Numbered from the stretch's first letter, positions 16,618-26,843 are shown. The stretch: 64,000 bases of DNA from Pseudomonas sp. KK4 (GCF_001984065.1 NZ_LYVP01000004.1:91841-155840); one strand, 5' to 3'. The notes: generated by a model not told the origin, from the letters alone. Made by a program: numbers and translations.

Positions 16618-17370
16618 TCAGGCAATCAATTCGACCTTGCCGGTCGCCAGGCGATAGAGGCCACCTACTATCTTCAACTTGCCGTTGCCGAGCGCATCAG
16701 TCAGCAGTGGAGTCGCTGCTTTGAGGCGCTCGACCGAGTTTTTGACATTTTGCACGGTCGCATTCGCCACAAGGTCCCCGGGTTGTTTGAGTACTTGCTC
16801 AATTGAGGGCTGGAGCGCATTCGTGAGTTTCGGAATCTGCCCAGGGAACACTGTACGGTCCTTGACGGCTTTTACACCCGCCTCGATGGCGCCGCAGCGC
16901 TCATGGCCCAAAACCAGGATCAGTGGCGCACCCAGTACGGCGACACCGTATTCAAGACTTGCGAGGCCTTCATCGGTTACGAAGTTGCCGGCGACGCGAA
17001 TGGCAAATAGATCGCCTCGCGCTGTATCGAACGCGTACTCGGGGGCGATGCGCGAGTCGGCGCAGCTGAGTACGGCCACGAACGGGTTCTGACCAGAAAC
17101 CAATGCTTCGCGTTCGTCCTTGAAATCGTGCGTCTCTGAGTTGCCACTGACATAGCGTTCATTGCCTTCGATCAGTCTTTTCAGCGCCTCATCCGGGCCG
17201 ATGACGTTTTTCGGTTTCGGGGGCGTGGAGGTTTTCTCGGCAGCGTGAAGGACCTGGTTGGGCAGCGCGTTGGCGAGGAGTAATGCACCAGTGCCTAATC
17301 CGGCGAGGCGAAGAAAGCGGCGGCGCTCAATGTCGTTGCAAGCAGAGTTTGAATCACAGGATTCACGCAT
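16618..17370 (-). CDS. Beta-class carbonic anhydrase with Tat signal
   Basis: This 250-residue protein interconverts CO2 and bicarbonate. It has the beta-class zinc ligands and active site: CADSRIAPE near residue 107, and GHERCGAIEAG near 160. It begins with a twin-arginine leader, ERRRFLRLAG near residues 16-25 followed by a hydrophobic stretch, so it is probably periplasmic, unlike the cytoplasmic enzyme at 62.9 kb. I choose the ATG at 17370 because it places the Tat motif near the N-terminus; an upstream ATG at 17436 would bury it. Confidence 0.88.
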   Translation of the reverse strand: MRESCDSNSACNDIERRRFLRLAGLGTGALLLANALPNQVLHAAEKTSTPPKPKNVIGPDEALKRLIEGNERYVSGNSETHDFKDEREALVSGQNPFVAVLSCADSRIAPEYAFDTARGDLFAIRVAGNFVTDEGLASLEYGVAVLGAPLILVLGHERCGAIEAGVKAVKDRTVFPGQIPKLTNALQPSIEQVLKQPGDLVANATVQNVKNSVERLKAATPLLTDALGNGKLKIVGGLYRLATGKVELIA

Positions 17371-17612
17371 GAACTGTGTACTCGAGGCTGATCCGGTGGA
17401 AAGGGCTGCGGTTGGGGGCAGGGCGGGCAAGAACATGTCGCACTGGCGTGGAGGAGTCCAGTGGCGGTGTGTAACGCCATATCTATTGCCGATCGCGGGG
17501 CGGGTCGATGGAAAAACCTACGCATTTGCTAATCGTTGTCCGGATGCAATTACTCGGTTCATAAGCTACTACTGACAGGCTTGGTCCTCTTCTTACTGAC
17601 AGGAGTTCATCG

Positions 17613-18068
17613 ATGCTGACCCACTGGCTTCTTGCGGCCGTTCATCTTTTGGCATTTGGCCTGGGGCTCTGGGCAGTGCTGATGCGTGGGATGAATTTTC
17701 GGCGTTTGACGGCTGGCACGGGGGAAGCTCGCAGCGTGCTGATTTCAGATAATGTCTGGGGGATTTGCGCGCTTGTATTGCTGGTGACCGGTGGGATGCG
17801 TGCCTTTGACGGGTACGAAAAGGGCACGGATTATTACCTGCACCAGCCGCTGTTCCACCTGAAGATGACACTTCTTGTGCTGATCCTGTTGCTCGAGGTG
17901 GCGCCGATGGTGACGTTGATCAAATGGCGCGTGGCGCTGGCTCGTGGGAAGCCGGTCGATATCGGGCGCGCAAAACTGTTTGCAGGGATCAGCCATGTCG
18001 AAGCGTTGCTGATGATGCTGATGGTGATAGCAGCCACAGGCATGGCGCGTGGGATAACGTTTGGTTAG
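17613..18068 (+). CDS. DUF2214 family membrane protein
   Basis: This 151-residue protein has four predicted membrane helices (near residues 4-22, 46-62, 83-103 and 128-148) and matches DUF2214, a family of unknown function. The loop DGYEKGTDYYLHQPLFHLKM is typical. ATG at 17613 follows CAGGAG. It is divergent from the carbonic anhydrase with about 240 bases between. Confidence 0.85.
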   Translation: MLTHWLLAAVHLLAFGLGLWAVLMRGMNFRRLTAGTGEARSVLISDNVWGICALVLLVTGGMRAFDGYEKGTDYYLHQPLFHLKMTLLVLILLLEVAPMVTLIKWRVALARGKPVDIGRAKLFAGISHVEALLMMLMVIAATGMARGITFG

Positions 18069-18195
18069 CCGGATTCGATCGGGACGCTGGCTCCGCAGAG
18101 CAGGGGAGATGACTTGGGCCATATGGAATTGAGCATGAATCTTTAGCCAGCCATCGTTGCAGAGCAGACGGGCTGGCTACTGACTGCATCAGGAT

Positions 18196-18390
18196 TCAAG
18201 GCGTTGGCGGTTTCGCCGGAGCGGTCAGGCCAGCCTGAATGCGCTGATAAATTTCTTCACGATGCACTGCAACGTCTTTCGGAGCGTTGATGCCGATTCT
18301 GACTTGCTGACCGCTTACGCCGAGGATGGTGATCGTAATGTCGTCACCAATGTTTATGCTTTCACCGACTTTGCGGGTGAGTATCAGCAT
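18196..18390 (-). CDS. csrA: CsrA/RsmE-type carbon storage regulator
   Basis: This 64-residue RNA-binding dimer represses translation by covering GGA motifs near ribosome sites in the Gac/Rsm pathway. [15 protein letters not shown] at the N-terminus and [16 protein letters not shown] with the RNA-binding Arg near 44 are intact. The C-terminus IQAGLTAP resembles RsmE rather than RsmA of fluorescent pseudomonads. Start at 18390 follows AAGGAGAA; the same GGA could allow self-repression, as known for rsmE. The longer frame starting at 18420 is not supported. Confidence 0.92.
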   Translation of the reverse strand: MLILTRKVGESINIGDDITITILGVSGQQVRIGINAPKDVAVHREEIYQRIQAGLTAPAKPPTP

Positions 18391-18640
18391 GGTCTTCTCC
18401 TTAATTACTTCGTGGGGCACCTGATTCGAACAGTGCAGAGGTCGGTGGTATGTATAGATTAGTGCGAAGTCTCACGGTTTGGGTGCCTCTTTCTGACGCG
18501 CAGATACAGCATTAATTCCCAAGGCGTAACTATACAGAGGCCGCAACCATCATTCTCGTTGTTTTGCGCCCATTTTGCGGCACTCCGGAAGTATTCATGA
18601 GTGTTAAAATCTTCGCTTTAGGCTTTCAGAGGAAAACGCT

Positions 18641-19006
18641 GTGCGCAAAATGGTCTTGGTAATGGCGGTACTGGCGCTGGCGGGATGTGGTGAAGGCAAG
18701 CGTGTCGAGGCGCCCAAGCCTGCGCAGGCGACGCAGGTTGCACCTGTACAGGCATCAGGGCCGCAATGGGATCTGGAGGTGCGCGGTGAAACACCACAGG
18801 CCGTCAGTGACCTCAGCGGCTGGTTGATCGAGCACAGTTTCATGTCCAGTGTTGTCAGGGAAAACGGCAAGACGCGAATTCTGATGGGCCCCTACGCTTC
18901 GAAGGCTGAAGCCGATGCCAAGCAGGCTGAGGTGAATGCTGCACTCATCCGGGCGAAGAAACAGAACATTGAAGTGCTGGTTCTCGAGCGTCCCGTGGTT
19001 CAGTAG
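18641..19006 (+). CDS. SPOR domain lipoprotein
   Basis: This 121-residue protein starts at GTG behind AGAGG and has a lipoprotein signal with the lipobox LALAGC (Cys near residue 16). A Pro/Ala linker leads to a C-terminal SPOR domain (about 42-115) with ILMGPYASKAEADAK. It is predicted to sit in the outer membrane facing the periplasm and to bind glycan strands at the septum. It is divergent from csrA. Confidence 0.85.
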   Translation: MRKMVLVMAVLALAGCGEGKRVEAPKPAQATQVAPVQASGPQWDLEVRGETPQAVSDLSGWLIEHSFMSSVVRENGKTRILMGPYASKAEADAKQAEVNAALIRAKKQNIEVLVLERPVVQ

Positions 19007-19030
19007 CACAGTAATCAGGTCGGCATAAAC

Positions 19031-19063
19031 AAAAGGCCTCGGGAAGTTAACCCGAGGCCTTTT
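19031..19063. terminator. Bidirectional terminator
   Basis: AAAAGGCCTCGGG pairs perfectly with CCCGAGGCCTTTT across a 7-base loop, between the convergent SPOR lipoprotein and endonuclease genes, so it can serve both strands. Confidence 0.88.
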
Positions 19064-19079
19064 CGTTTTCAGCGGTCGA

Positions 19080-19769
19080 TCAGCCGCAGCTTTTCATGTC
19101 GACGGGGCCGACGAATTCGTTGGCGCGGCCCATGACGCACGCCACGCTCTGGTTGCGTTGCCGTTCCCAGGCCTGAACGGGATAGGTTTTGTTCCAGGCT
19201 TCATACAGTTGGCGATCCTGCTTGGACAGGCGAAGACCATACTGCTTGCTCATATAGAAATATGTCCGGGCGATCATGCCGCGAATGGACGGGCGAGGCA
19301 TGACCTTCTTCGCCTTGAAGTCGATTTGAGTCAGGCATGAACCGTACTGACCCGATTGCTCCGGCAGCCAGCCGAAGCTGAAGTTGCTGCGGTCACCGTT
19401 GACCTCACCGATGCTGGGCACCAGGTTGTGCAGGTCGGCCTCGGCCTTCTGGTAGACAGGGTCGTAGCGCGTGCAGTTTTTACGACCGCCTTCCTGCCAG
19501 CATTGACGCTGGTGACCGATCTGCCAGGCCGGAACAATGTGCTCCCACTCGATGCGGGCAGCGCGTTTGGCACTCTTGCGTGGCACGTAACCACAGGCCG
19601 CGAGATCAACCCGATTGCCAGTGTATTTGCAGCCGCAATAAAACTCGGTGGATTGTGGCGCGTACAACGTCCAGGCGACTTTCTTGGCTTCTTCGAACGT
19701 GCGCGGTGCGTCTGCCTGGGCACCCATGGCGAACAACAGAAGCAGCAAAGCAAAACAACGAACATTCAT
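19080..19769 (-). CDS. endA: Endonuclease I (EndA/Dns family), secreted
   Basis: This 229-residue nuclease has a signal peptide (about residues 1-19, ending AQA) and the endonuclease I core: IEWEHIVPAW near residue 72, with the catalytic His, and DLHNLVPSIGEVNGDRSN near 112. Eight or so cysteines suggest disulfides in the periplasm or outside. It degrades DNA non-specifically. Start at 19769 is chosen for the signal peptide. It lies 4 bases after the DUF1654 gene, so the two are co-transcribed, apparently under an SOS-type box. Confidence 0.92.
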   Translation of the reverse strand: MNVRCFALLLLLFAMGAQADAPRTFEEAKKVAWTLYAPQSTEFYCGCKYTGNRVDLAACGYVPRKSAKRAARIEWEHIVPAWQIGHQRQCWQEGGRKNCTRYDPVYQKAEADLHNLVPSIGEVNGDRSNFSFGWLPEQSGQYGSCLTQIDFKAKKVMPRPSIRGMIARTYFYMSKQYGLRLSKQDRQLYEAWNKTYPVQAWERQRNQSVACVMGRANEFVGPVDMKSCG

Positions 19770-19773
19770 CGAA

Positions 19774-20013
19774 TCAGTCTTCCTTCGGTACAACCCAGAA
19801 AACCTGCACACCGCCATCGTCGCGATAGGCGAGAGTAACGTTGTCGTTTTCATCGATTTCTTCAAGCAGGCGCTCCCATTCATCCACCGGTTCGTCCGGC
19901 AAGCGGAAAATCAGTGCTGCCTTGGCTTTTTGGGCGGTGGGGGAGTTGATGATTTTCTGAACGCGCAGGCCCATGCGGACATAGGTATCAGGAGAGGCGG
20001 AGTGGGTGTCCAC
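19774..20013 (-). CDS. DUF1654 family protein
   Basis: This 79-residue protein matches DUF1654, a small Pseudomonas family of unknown function (motifs RMGLRVQKIINSPTAQKAKA and RLPDEPVDEWERLLEEI). I choose the GTG at 20013 behind AAGGATAATCCC; the ATG at 20064 lies within the putative LexA box region and lacks a ribosome site. It precedes endA by 4 bases. The SOS-type box upstream and a nuclease partner suggest a role in DNA damage or DNA turnover, but no activity is known. Confidence 0.8.
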   Translation of the reverse strand: MDTHSASPDTYVRMGLRVQKIINSPTAQKAKAALIFRLPDEPVDEWERLLEEIDENDNVTLAYRDDGGVQVFWVVPKED

Positions 20014-20031
20014 GGGATTATCCTTATTAAG

Positions 20032-20047
20032 CTGTACGTGCATACAG
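20032..20047 (-). promoter_or_regulatory. LexA-type SOS box upstream of DUF1654-endA
   Basis: CTGT-N8-ACAG with inner bases ACGTGCAT matches the LexA half-site consensus at all eight fixed positions. It lies 19 bases before the GTG start of the DUF1654 gene, where a repressor would overlap the promoter. The inner octamer is less AT-rich than the strongest boxes. Confidence 0.65.
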
Positions 20048-20176
20048 TATTTAACTGTAGGCATTTTCGCAACTGCTTAAAATTCAAGAGAATCCTCTGA
20101 CCGCGGCTTTTGTCTTTTGGTGTGCGGCAAAGCGAGATTTTTTGCAGGCAGGACCACTCGCCAGACCGGCGAGTGG

Positions 20177-20208
20177 TAAAAACGGTGCCCGAGCAGGATC
20201 GCTCGGGC
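20177..20208 (-). terminator. Terminator downstream of ansB
   Basis: On the minus strand GCCCGAGC pairs with GCTCGGGC across six bases, then ACCGTTTTT. A second perfect hairpin (ACCACTCGCC.../GGCGAGTGGT, 20152-20177) follows directly, giving a double stop. Confidence 0.75.
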
Positions 20209-20218
20209 GAGGGGGAAA

Positions 20219-21625
<1,407 letters not shown>

Positions 21626-22063
21626 ATGTCGTTGACCGTCGGTTTTCCACAAGCAGCTGTCATCAACGTCGGCGGTAAACCTCCGGTGACAGCTGACGCC
21701 TTGGGTGATGCAAGCTCTGAAACGGCCGCGCAACGACTGGGCCTTGAGGAGGATAAAAAGTCGGTCAGCCTGGGCGACGAAGCGCGGGGCGGCGAGAAAG
21801 TCGAAGGCACGGGCAGTACGCAAAGTATTGCGGTGCAGACACTGCTCAAACGCATGCGGGAACTGCAGGAGCAATTGCGCGAACAACAGCAGCAATTGGC
21901 GGCAACCCAGGCCGCTTCCTTCCCGACGCCCGAAGCGAAAACCACCGCGGTCATGGCCATTCAGGCACAGATTGCAAGTACCACCGCGGCACTCATGCAG
22001 GTTGTGGCCAGTCTGGCCAAGGAGCTGGCGGGTTCGGGCAGCGTGGTCAATACGACGGCGTAA
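21626..22063 (+). CDS. Hypothetical coiled-coil protein, 145 residues
   Basis: I do not recognise a named family. The protein has no signal peptide. Residues about 65-100 (IAVQTLLKRMRELQEQLREQ and following) form a clear coiled coil rich in Gln and Leu, and a second helical, Ala-rich stretch (about 105-138) could pack against it. ATG at 21626 follows GGAG at the right distance. It sits between ansB and the ribose promoter with no operon partner. Proteins of this composition are common in Pseudomonas genomes, usually uncharacterised. Confidence 0.7.
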   Translation: MSLTVGFPQAAVINVGGKPPVTADALGDASSETAAQRLGLEEDKKSVSLGDEARGGEKVEGTGSTQSIAVQTLLKRMRELQEQLREQQQQLAATQAASFPTPEAKTTAVMAIQAQIASTTAALMQVVASLAKELAGSGSVVNTTA

Positions 22064-22103
22064 AGGGATTGAGCAGCTTCGAATTCGAGATCGCTTCTCG
22101 TCG

Positions 22104-22132
22104 TTGACAAATTTCGACAAGGTTCGCATAGT
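22104..22132 (+). promoter_or_regulatory. Promoter of the ribose operon
   Basis: TTGACA (22104-22109) and CATAGT (22127-22132) are separated by 17 bases. The predicted start near 22139 falls at the left edge of the palindrome at 22140, so a bound repressor would block initiation. Confidence 0.65.
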
Positions 22133-22139
22133 TCGATCT

Positions 22140-22155
22140 TCGCAAACGTTTGCGA
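22140..22155 (+). promoter_or_regulatory. LacI-family operator, probably for RbsR
   Basis: TCGCAAACGTTTGCGA is a perfect 16-base palindrome with the central CG typical of LacI-family sites. A shorter related site, GCAAACGTTGC, lies at 22209-22219, about 60 bases downstream. RbsR encoded in the operon is the natural ligand-responsive repressor. Confidence 0.7.
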
Positions 22156-22249
22156 GATGTTTCCGGTGAGCAAAATCCACCGGCCAACACCCTGCAGCTT
22201 ACGCCAGTGCAAACGTTGCTCACAATAATCATAAGATCGGAGTGAACCC

Positions 22250-23206
22250 ATGAAGCTGCCATTCGCTGGACGTCTTCTCGCTGTCGCTATGCTGGCTGCC
22301 GTTTCCGCCGCACTGCCTGTCTCTTCGGCTTTCGCCGAGTCCCCGGAAAAACCAAAAGTCGCCCTGGTCATGAAATCCCTGGCCAACGAATTCTTCCTGA
22401 CCATGGAAGATGGCGCCAAGGCTTATCAGAAAGATCACGCCGGCGATTTCGAGCTGATTTCCAACGGTATCAAGGACGAAACGGACACTGCAGGTCAAAC
22501 CCGCATCGTCGAGCAGATGATCCTTGCCAAGGTCAATGCGCTGGTCATCGCGCCGGCTGACTCCAAGGCCATGGTGCCGGTGATCAAGAAAGCCATCGAC
22601 GCGGGCATCACCGTGATCAACATCGACAACCAACTCGATCCTGCGGTAATCAAAAGCAAAAACATCAACGTCCCGTTCGTAGGCCCGGATAATCGCAAGG
22701 GCGCGCGCATGGTCGGCGAATACCTGGCCAAGCAACTCAAGGCCGGTGACGAAGTCGGCATCATCGAAGGCGTGTCCACCACCACCAACGCCCAGGCTCG
22801 CACCGCGGGCTTCAAGGACGCAATGGAGGCCGCGCAAATCAAGGTGGTTTCCGTACAATCGGGTGATTGGGAAATCGACAAGGGCAACAAGGTTGCCGCC
22901 TCGATCCTCAGCGAATATCCAGACGTGAAAGCCTTGCTGGCCGGCAACGACAGCATGGCGGTCGGTGTGGTATCCGCCGTGCGGGCAGCAGGCAAGGCCG
23001 GCAAGGTGCAAGTGGTCGGTTACGACAACATCAACGCCATCAAGCCGATGCTCAAGGACGGTCGTGTACTGGCCACTGCCGACCAGTTCGCTGCCAAGCA
23101 AGCGGTGTTCGGTATCGAGACCGCGCTGAAAATCATCAAGGGCGAGAAGGTCGACAGCAGCGCCAGTGGCGTGATCGAGACGCCGGTAGAGCTGGTTACC
23201 AAGTAA
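22250..23206 (+). CDS. rbsB: Ribose ABC transporter substrate-binding protein
   Basis: This 318-residue periplasmic protein has a signal peptide (about residues 1-29, ending AFA) and the type 1 sugar-binding fold, with VALVMKSLANEFF near 37, APADSKAMVP near 100, NIDNQLD near 125 and VVGYDNINAIKPM near 257. It captures ribose for RbsAC. ATG follows GGAG. It is the first gene of a seven-gene ribose operon. Confidence 0.95.
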   Translation: MKLPFAGRLLAVAMLAAVSAALPVSSAFAESPEKPKVALVMKSLANEFFLTMEDGAKAYQKDHAGDFELISNGIKDETDTAGQTRIVEQMILAKVNALVIAPADSKAMVPVIKKAIDAGITVINIDNQLDPAVIKSKNINVPFVGPDNRKGARMVGEYLAKQLKAGDEVGIIEGVSTTTNAQARTAGFKDAMEAAQIKVVSVQSGDWEIDKGNKVAASILSEYPDVKALLAGNDSMAVGVVSAVRAAGKAGKVQVVGYDNINAIKPMLKDGRVLATADQFAAKQAVFGIETALKIIKGEKVDSSASGVIETPVELVTK

Positions 23207-23261
23207 TCTTCTGGCGACACAACGGTGCTCGCCCGTCCGGGCGAGCGCATGGAGAGTTTTT

Positions 23262-24815
23262 ATGTCCGTTCGCGCACCGAACGCTGTCCTGTCGGTCAGC
23301 GGTATCGGCAAGACCTACGCCCAACCGGTCCTGACCGGCATCGACCTGACGCTCATGCGCGGCGAAGTGCTGGCGCTGACCGGCGAGAACGGCGCAGGCA
23401 AAAGCACGTTGTCGAAGATCATTGGCGGGCTGGTCACACCGACTACCGGCCAGATGCAATTTCAGGGGCAGGATTATCGCCCCGGCAGCCGCACCCAGGC
23501 CGAAGACCTGGGCATCCGCATGGTCATGCAGGAACTCAATCTGTTGCCGACGTTGTCGGTGGCGGAAAACCTGTTTCTCGACAACCTGCCGAGCAAGGCC
23601 GGCTGGATCAGTCGCAAGCAACTGCGCAAAGCGGCGATCGAAGCCATGGCTCAGGTCGGTCTCGATGCGATCGACCCGGACACCCTGGTCGGCGACCTCG
23701 GCATCGGTCACCAGCAAATGGTCGAGATCGCCCGCAACCTGATCGGCGATTGCCATGTGCTGATCCTCGATGAACCGACCGCGATGCTCACGGCCCGCGA
23801 AGTCGAGATGCTGTTCGAGCAGATCACCCGCCTGCAAGCCCGGGGCGTGTCGATCATCTATATCTCCCATCGCCTCGAAGAACTGGCCCGGGTTGCGCAG
23901 CGTATCGCGGTACTGCGCGACGGCAATCTGGTGTGCGTCGAGCCGATGGCCAATTACAACAGCGAGCAACTGGTCACCTTGATGGTCGGTCGCGAGTTGG
24001 GCGAACACATGGATATGGGCCCACGCAACTTCGGCGCCCCGGCATTGACCGTCAAGGGCCTGAGCCGTGCCGACAAGGTGCGTGACGTGTCCTTCGAAGT
24101 GCGTGCCGGGGAGATCTTCGGCATTTCCGGTCTGATCGGGGCAGGGCGCACTGAACTGCTCCGGTTGATCTTTGGTGCCGACATTGCCGACAGCGGCACG
24201 GTGGCATTGGGCTCGCCCGCGCAGGTCGTCAGCATTCGCTCTCCGGTGGACGCGGTCGGTCACGGCATCGCCCTGATCACCGAAGACCGCAAGGGCGAAG
24301 GCCTGTTGTTGACGCAGTCGATCAGCGCCAACATTGCATTGGGCAACATGCCCGGCATCTCCAGCGCCGGGGTGGTCAATTCCGGCGACGAAACCGCGTT
24401 GGCCCAGCGCCAGATCGATGCCATGCGCATCCGCAGTTCCGGCCCGACGCAATTGGTTTCAGAGCTCTCGGGTGGCAACCAGCAGAAAGTGGTGATCGGC
24501 CGTTGGCTGGAACGCGACTGCTCGGTGCTGCTGTTCGACGAACCGACCCGCGGCATCGACGTCGGCGCCAAGTTCGACATTTATGCATTGCTCGGTGAGC
24601 TGACTCGCCAAGGCAAGGCACTGGTGGTGGTGTCCAGCGACCTGCGCGAGCTGATGCTGATCTGCGACCGCATCGGCGTGTTGTCGGCGGGCCGTCTGAT
24701 CGACACCTTCGAGCGTGACAGCTGGAACCAGGATGACTTGCTTGCCGCCGCATTTGCCGGCTACCAAAAACGTGATGCGCTGCTCAACGAAGCAGCGCCT
24801 GGGGACCTTCCATGA
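23262..24815 (+). CDS. rbsA: Ribose ABC transporter ATP-binding protein
   Basis: This 517-residue protein holds two fused ABC domains that power ribose import. The N-terminal domain has a good Walker A (GENGAGKST near residue 44) and LILDEPTAML near 168. The C-terminal domain has the degenerate P-loop GLIGAGRTELLR near 290 and the signature LSGGNQQKVVIGRW near 404, as is usual in this family. It overlaps rbsC by 4 bases (ATGA). Confidence 0.95.
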   Translation: MSVRAPNAVLSVSGIGKTYAQPVLTGIDLTLMRGEVLALTGENGAGKSTLSKIIGGLVTPTTGQMQFQGQDYRPGSRTQAEDLGIRMVMQELNLLPTLSVAENLFLDNLPSKAGWISRKQLRKAAIEAMAQVGLDAIDPDTLVGDLGIGHQQMVEIARNLIGDCHVLILDEPTAMLTAREVEMLFEQITRLQARGVSIIYISHRLEELARVAQRIAVLRDGNLVCVEPMANYNSEQLVTLMVGRELGEHMDMGPRNFGAPALTVKGLSRADKVRDVSFEVRAGEIFGISGLIGAGRTELLRLIFGADIADSGTVALGSPAQVVSIRSPVDAVGHGIALITEDRKGEGLLLTQSISANIALGNMPGISSAGVVNSGDETALAQRQIDAMRIRSSGPTQLVSELSGGNQQKVVIGRWLERDCSVLLFDEPTRGIDVGAKFDIYALLGELTRQGKALVVVSSDLRELMLICDRIGVLSAGRLIDTFERDSWNQDDLLAAAFAGYQKRDALLNEAAPGDLP

Positions 24816-25789
24816 AAACCGCAACATCGGCCGGCAAACGCAACGGCAACTTTTACGGCCTGGGCACTTACCTTGGCCTGGCCGGCGCCTTGCTGGCGAT
24901 GGTCGTGCTGTTCTCGATCCTGAGCAGCCATTTCCTGTCCTATGACACCTTCAGCACCCTGGCCAACCAGATTCCGGACTTGATGGTGCTGGCAGTCGGC
25001 ATGACCTTCGTGCTGATCATCGGCGGCATCGACCTCTCGGTAGGCTCGGTGTTGGCGCTCGCCGCTTCGACGGTCAGCGTGGCGATCCTCGGCTGGGGCT
25101 GGAGCGTATTGCCCGCGGCACTGCTTGGCATGGCGGCGGCTGCGTTGGCCGGGACCATCACCGGCTCGATCACCGTGGCCTGGCGCATTCCATCGTTCAT
25201 CGTGTCCCTGGGCGTGCTGGAGATGGCCCGCGGCCTGGCCTATCAAATGACCGGCTCGCGCACGGCCTACATCGGAGATGCGTTCGCCTGGCTGTCCAAT
25301 CCGATCGCTTTCGGCATTTCGCCGTCGTTCATCATCGCCTTGCTGATCATCATCATCGCCCAGGCGGTATTGACCCGCACCGTGTTCGGGCGCTACCTGA
25401 TCGGCATCGGCACCAACGAAGAAGCGGTGCGGTTGGCGGGTATCAATCCAAAACCCTACAAGATCCTGGTGTTCAGCCTGATGGGTCTGTTGGCCGGGAT
25501 CGCTGCACTGTTTCAGATTTCGCGCCTGGAAGCGGCTGACCCCAACGCCGGTTCCGGCCTGGAACTGCAGGTGATCGCAGCGGTGGTGATCGGTGGCACC
25601 AGCCTGATGGGCGGGCGTGGATCGGTGATCAGTACGTTCTTCGGCGTGTTGATCATCTCCGTGTTGGCCGCGGGGCTGGCGCAGATTGGCGCCACCGAAC
25701 CGACCAAACGCATCATCACCGGTGCGGTGATCGTGGTCGCGGTGGTACTCGATACCTACCGCAGCCAACGTGCAAGTCGGCGGGCCTGA
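24812..25789 (+). CDS. rbsC: Ribose ABC transporter permease
   Basis: This 325-residue inner membrane protein has eight to ten membrane helices and the permease motif of the ribose/xylose/arabinose group, GGIDLSVGSVLALAAS near residue 71 and GTNEEAVRLAGI near 200. It forms the ribose channel with RbsA. Its start overlaps the rbsA stop. Confidence 0.94.
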   Translation: MKTATSAGKRNGNFYGLGTYLGLAGALLAMVVLFSILSSHFLSYDTFSTLANQIPDLMVLAVGMTFVLIIGGIDLSVGSVLALAASTVSVAILGWGWSVLPAALLGMAAAALAGTITGSITVAWRIPSFIVSLGVLEMARGLAYQMTGSRTAYIGDAFAWLSNPIAFGISPSFIIALLIIIIAQAVLTRTVFGRYLIGIGTNEEAVRLAGINPKPYKILVFSLMGLLAGIAALFQISRLEAADPNAGSGLELQVIAAVVIGGTSLMGGRGSVISTFFGVLIISVLAAGLAQIGATEPTKRIITGAVIVVAVVLDTYRSQRASRRA

Positions 25790-25792
25790 TTC

Positions 25793-26812
25793 ATGGCAAC
25801 GATCAAAGATGTGGCAGCCATGGCGGGGATTTCCTACACCACGGTTTCCCATGTGGTGAACAAGACCCGACCGGTCAGCGAAGAAGTGCGGGTCAAGGTC
25901 GAGGCGGCAATCAAGGCTCTGGACTATGTGCCCAGCGCCGTGGCCCGGTCGCTCAAGGCCAAGACCACGGCCACCATCGGTTTGCTGGTACCCAACAGCC
26001 TCAACCCGTATTTCGCTGAACTGGCTCGAGGCATCGAGGACTACTGCGAGCGCAATGGCTACTGCGTAATCCTGTGCAATTCCGACGACAATCCGGACAA
26101 GCAGCGCAGCTACCTGCGGGTATTGCTGGAGAAGCGCATCGACGGCCTGATCGTTGCTTCAGCCGGTGGTGATAACGGGTTGGCGCAGGGACTGGCAGGC
26201 GTGCGCACGCCCATGGTCATCGTCGACCGCGGGCTCGAAGGTGTCGATGCCGACCTGGTGCGCATCGACCACGAATACGGAGCCTACCTGGCCACCCGGC
26301 ATCTTCTGGAACTGGGGCATCGGGACATCGCCACCATCAGCGGCCCGGCAACCACCAGCGTGGCGCAAATGCGTCTGGCCGGTTTTTGCCGAGCCCTCAA
26401 AGATGCCGGCATCGAGGTCGCGCCCGAGCGCATGGTCGAAAGCGACTTCACCAGCACCGGCGGCTACAACGCCGCCGCGACGCTGCTGGAGCGTGACCCG
26501 CCCAGCGCGATTTTTGCCGCCAACGACATGATCGGTATCGGCGTGCTGCGCGCCGCCGCCGAGCGCAATGTTCGTGTGCCCTCGGAGCTGTCGGTGATCG
26601 GCTTCGACGATATCCAGATGAGCCGCTATGTCTATCCGGCATTGACCACGGTAGGGCAGTCGATCCTGCAGCTCGGCGAGATGGCCGCTGACGTGTTGCT
26701 GCGCCGGATCGCCAAGCCGGATCTGGTTACTGAGCAGCGGATCGTGACGCCAAGCATCGTGATACGTGAATCGACCGCGCCGCTGGCCGGTGTGTTTGCG
26801 CAATTTCGCTAA
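25793..26812 (+). CDS. rbsR: LacI family ribose operon repressor
   Basis: This 339-residue regulator has an N-terminal LacI helix-turn-helix (about residues 1-50, MATIKDVAAMAGISYTTVSH) with the hinge helix PSAVARSLK, followed by a periplasmic-binding-protein-like ribose sensor domain with LLVPNSLNPYF near 63. It lies 3 bases after rbsC and is co-transcribed with its targets, giving autoregulation. The palindrome at 22140 is the likely operator. Confidence 0.93.
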   Translation: MATIKDVAAMAGISYTTVSHVVNKTRPVSEEVRVKVEAAIKALDYVPSAVARSLKAKTTATIGLLVPNSLNPYFAELARGIEDYCERNGYCVILCNSDDNPDKQRSYLRVLLEKRIDGLIVASAGGDNGLAQGLAGVRTPMVIVDRGLEGVDADLVRIDHEYGAYLATRHLLELGHRDIATISGPATTSVAQMRLAGFCRALKDAGIEVAPERMVESDFTSTGGYNAAATLLERDPPSAIFAANDMIGIGVLRAAAERNVRVPSELSVIGFDDIQMSRYVYPALTTVGQSILQLGEMAADVLLRRIAKPDLVTEQRIVTPSIVIRESTAPLAGVFAQFR

Positions 26813-26843
26813 ACGATGAAACCGAATTGATGAGTAGCAATGT

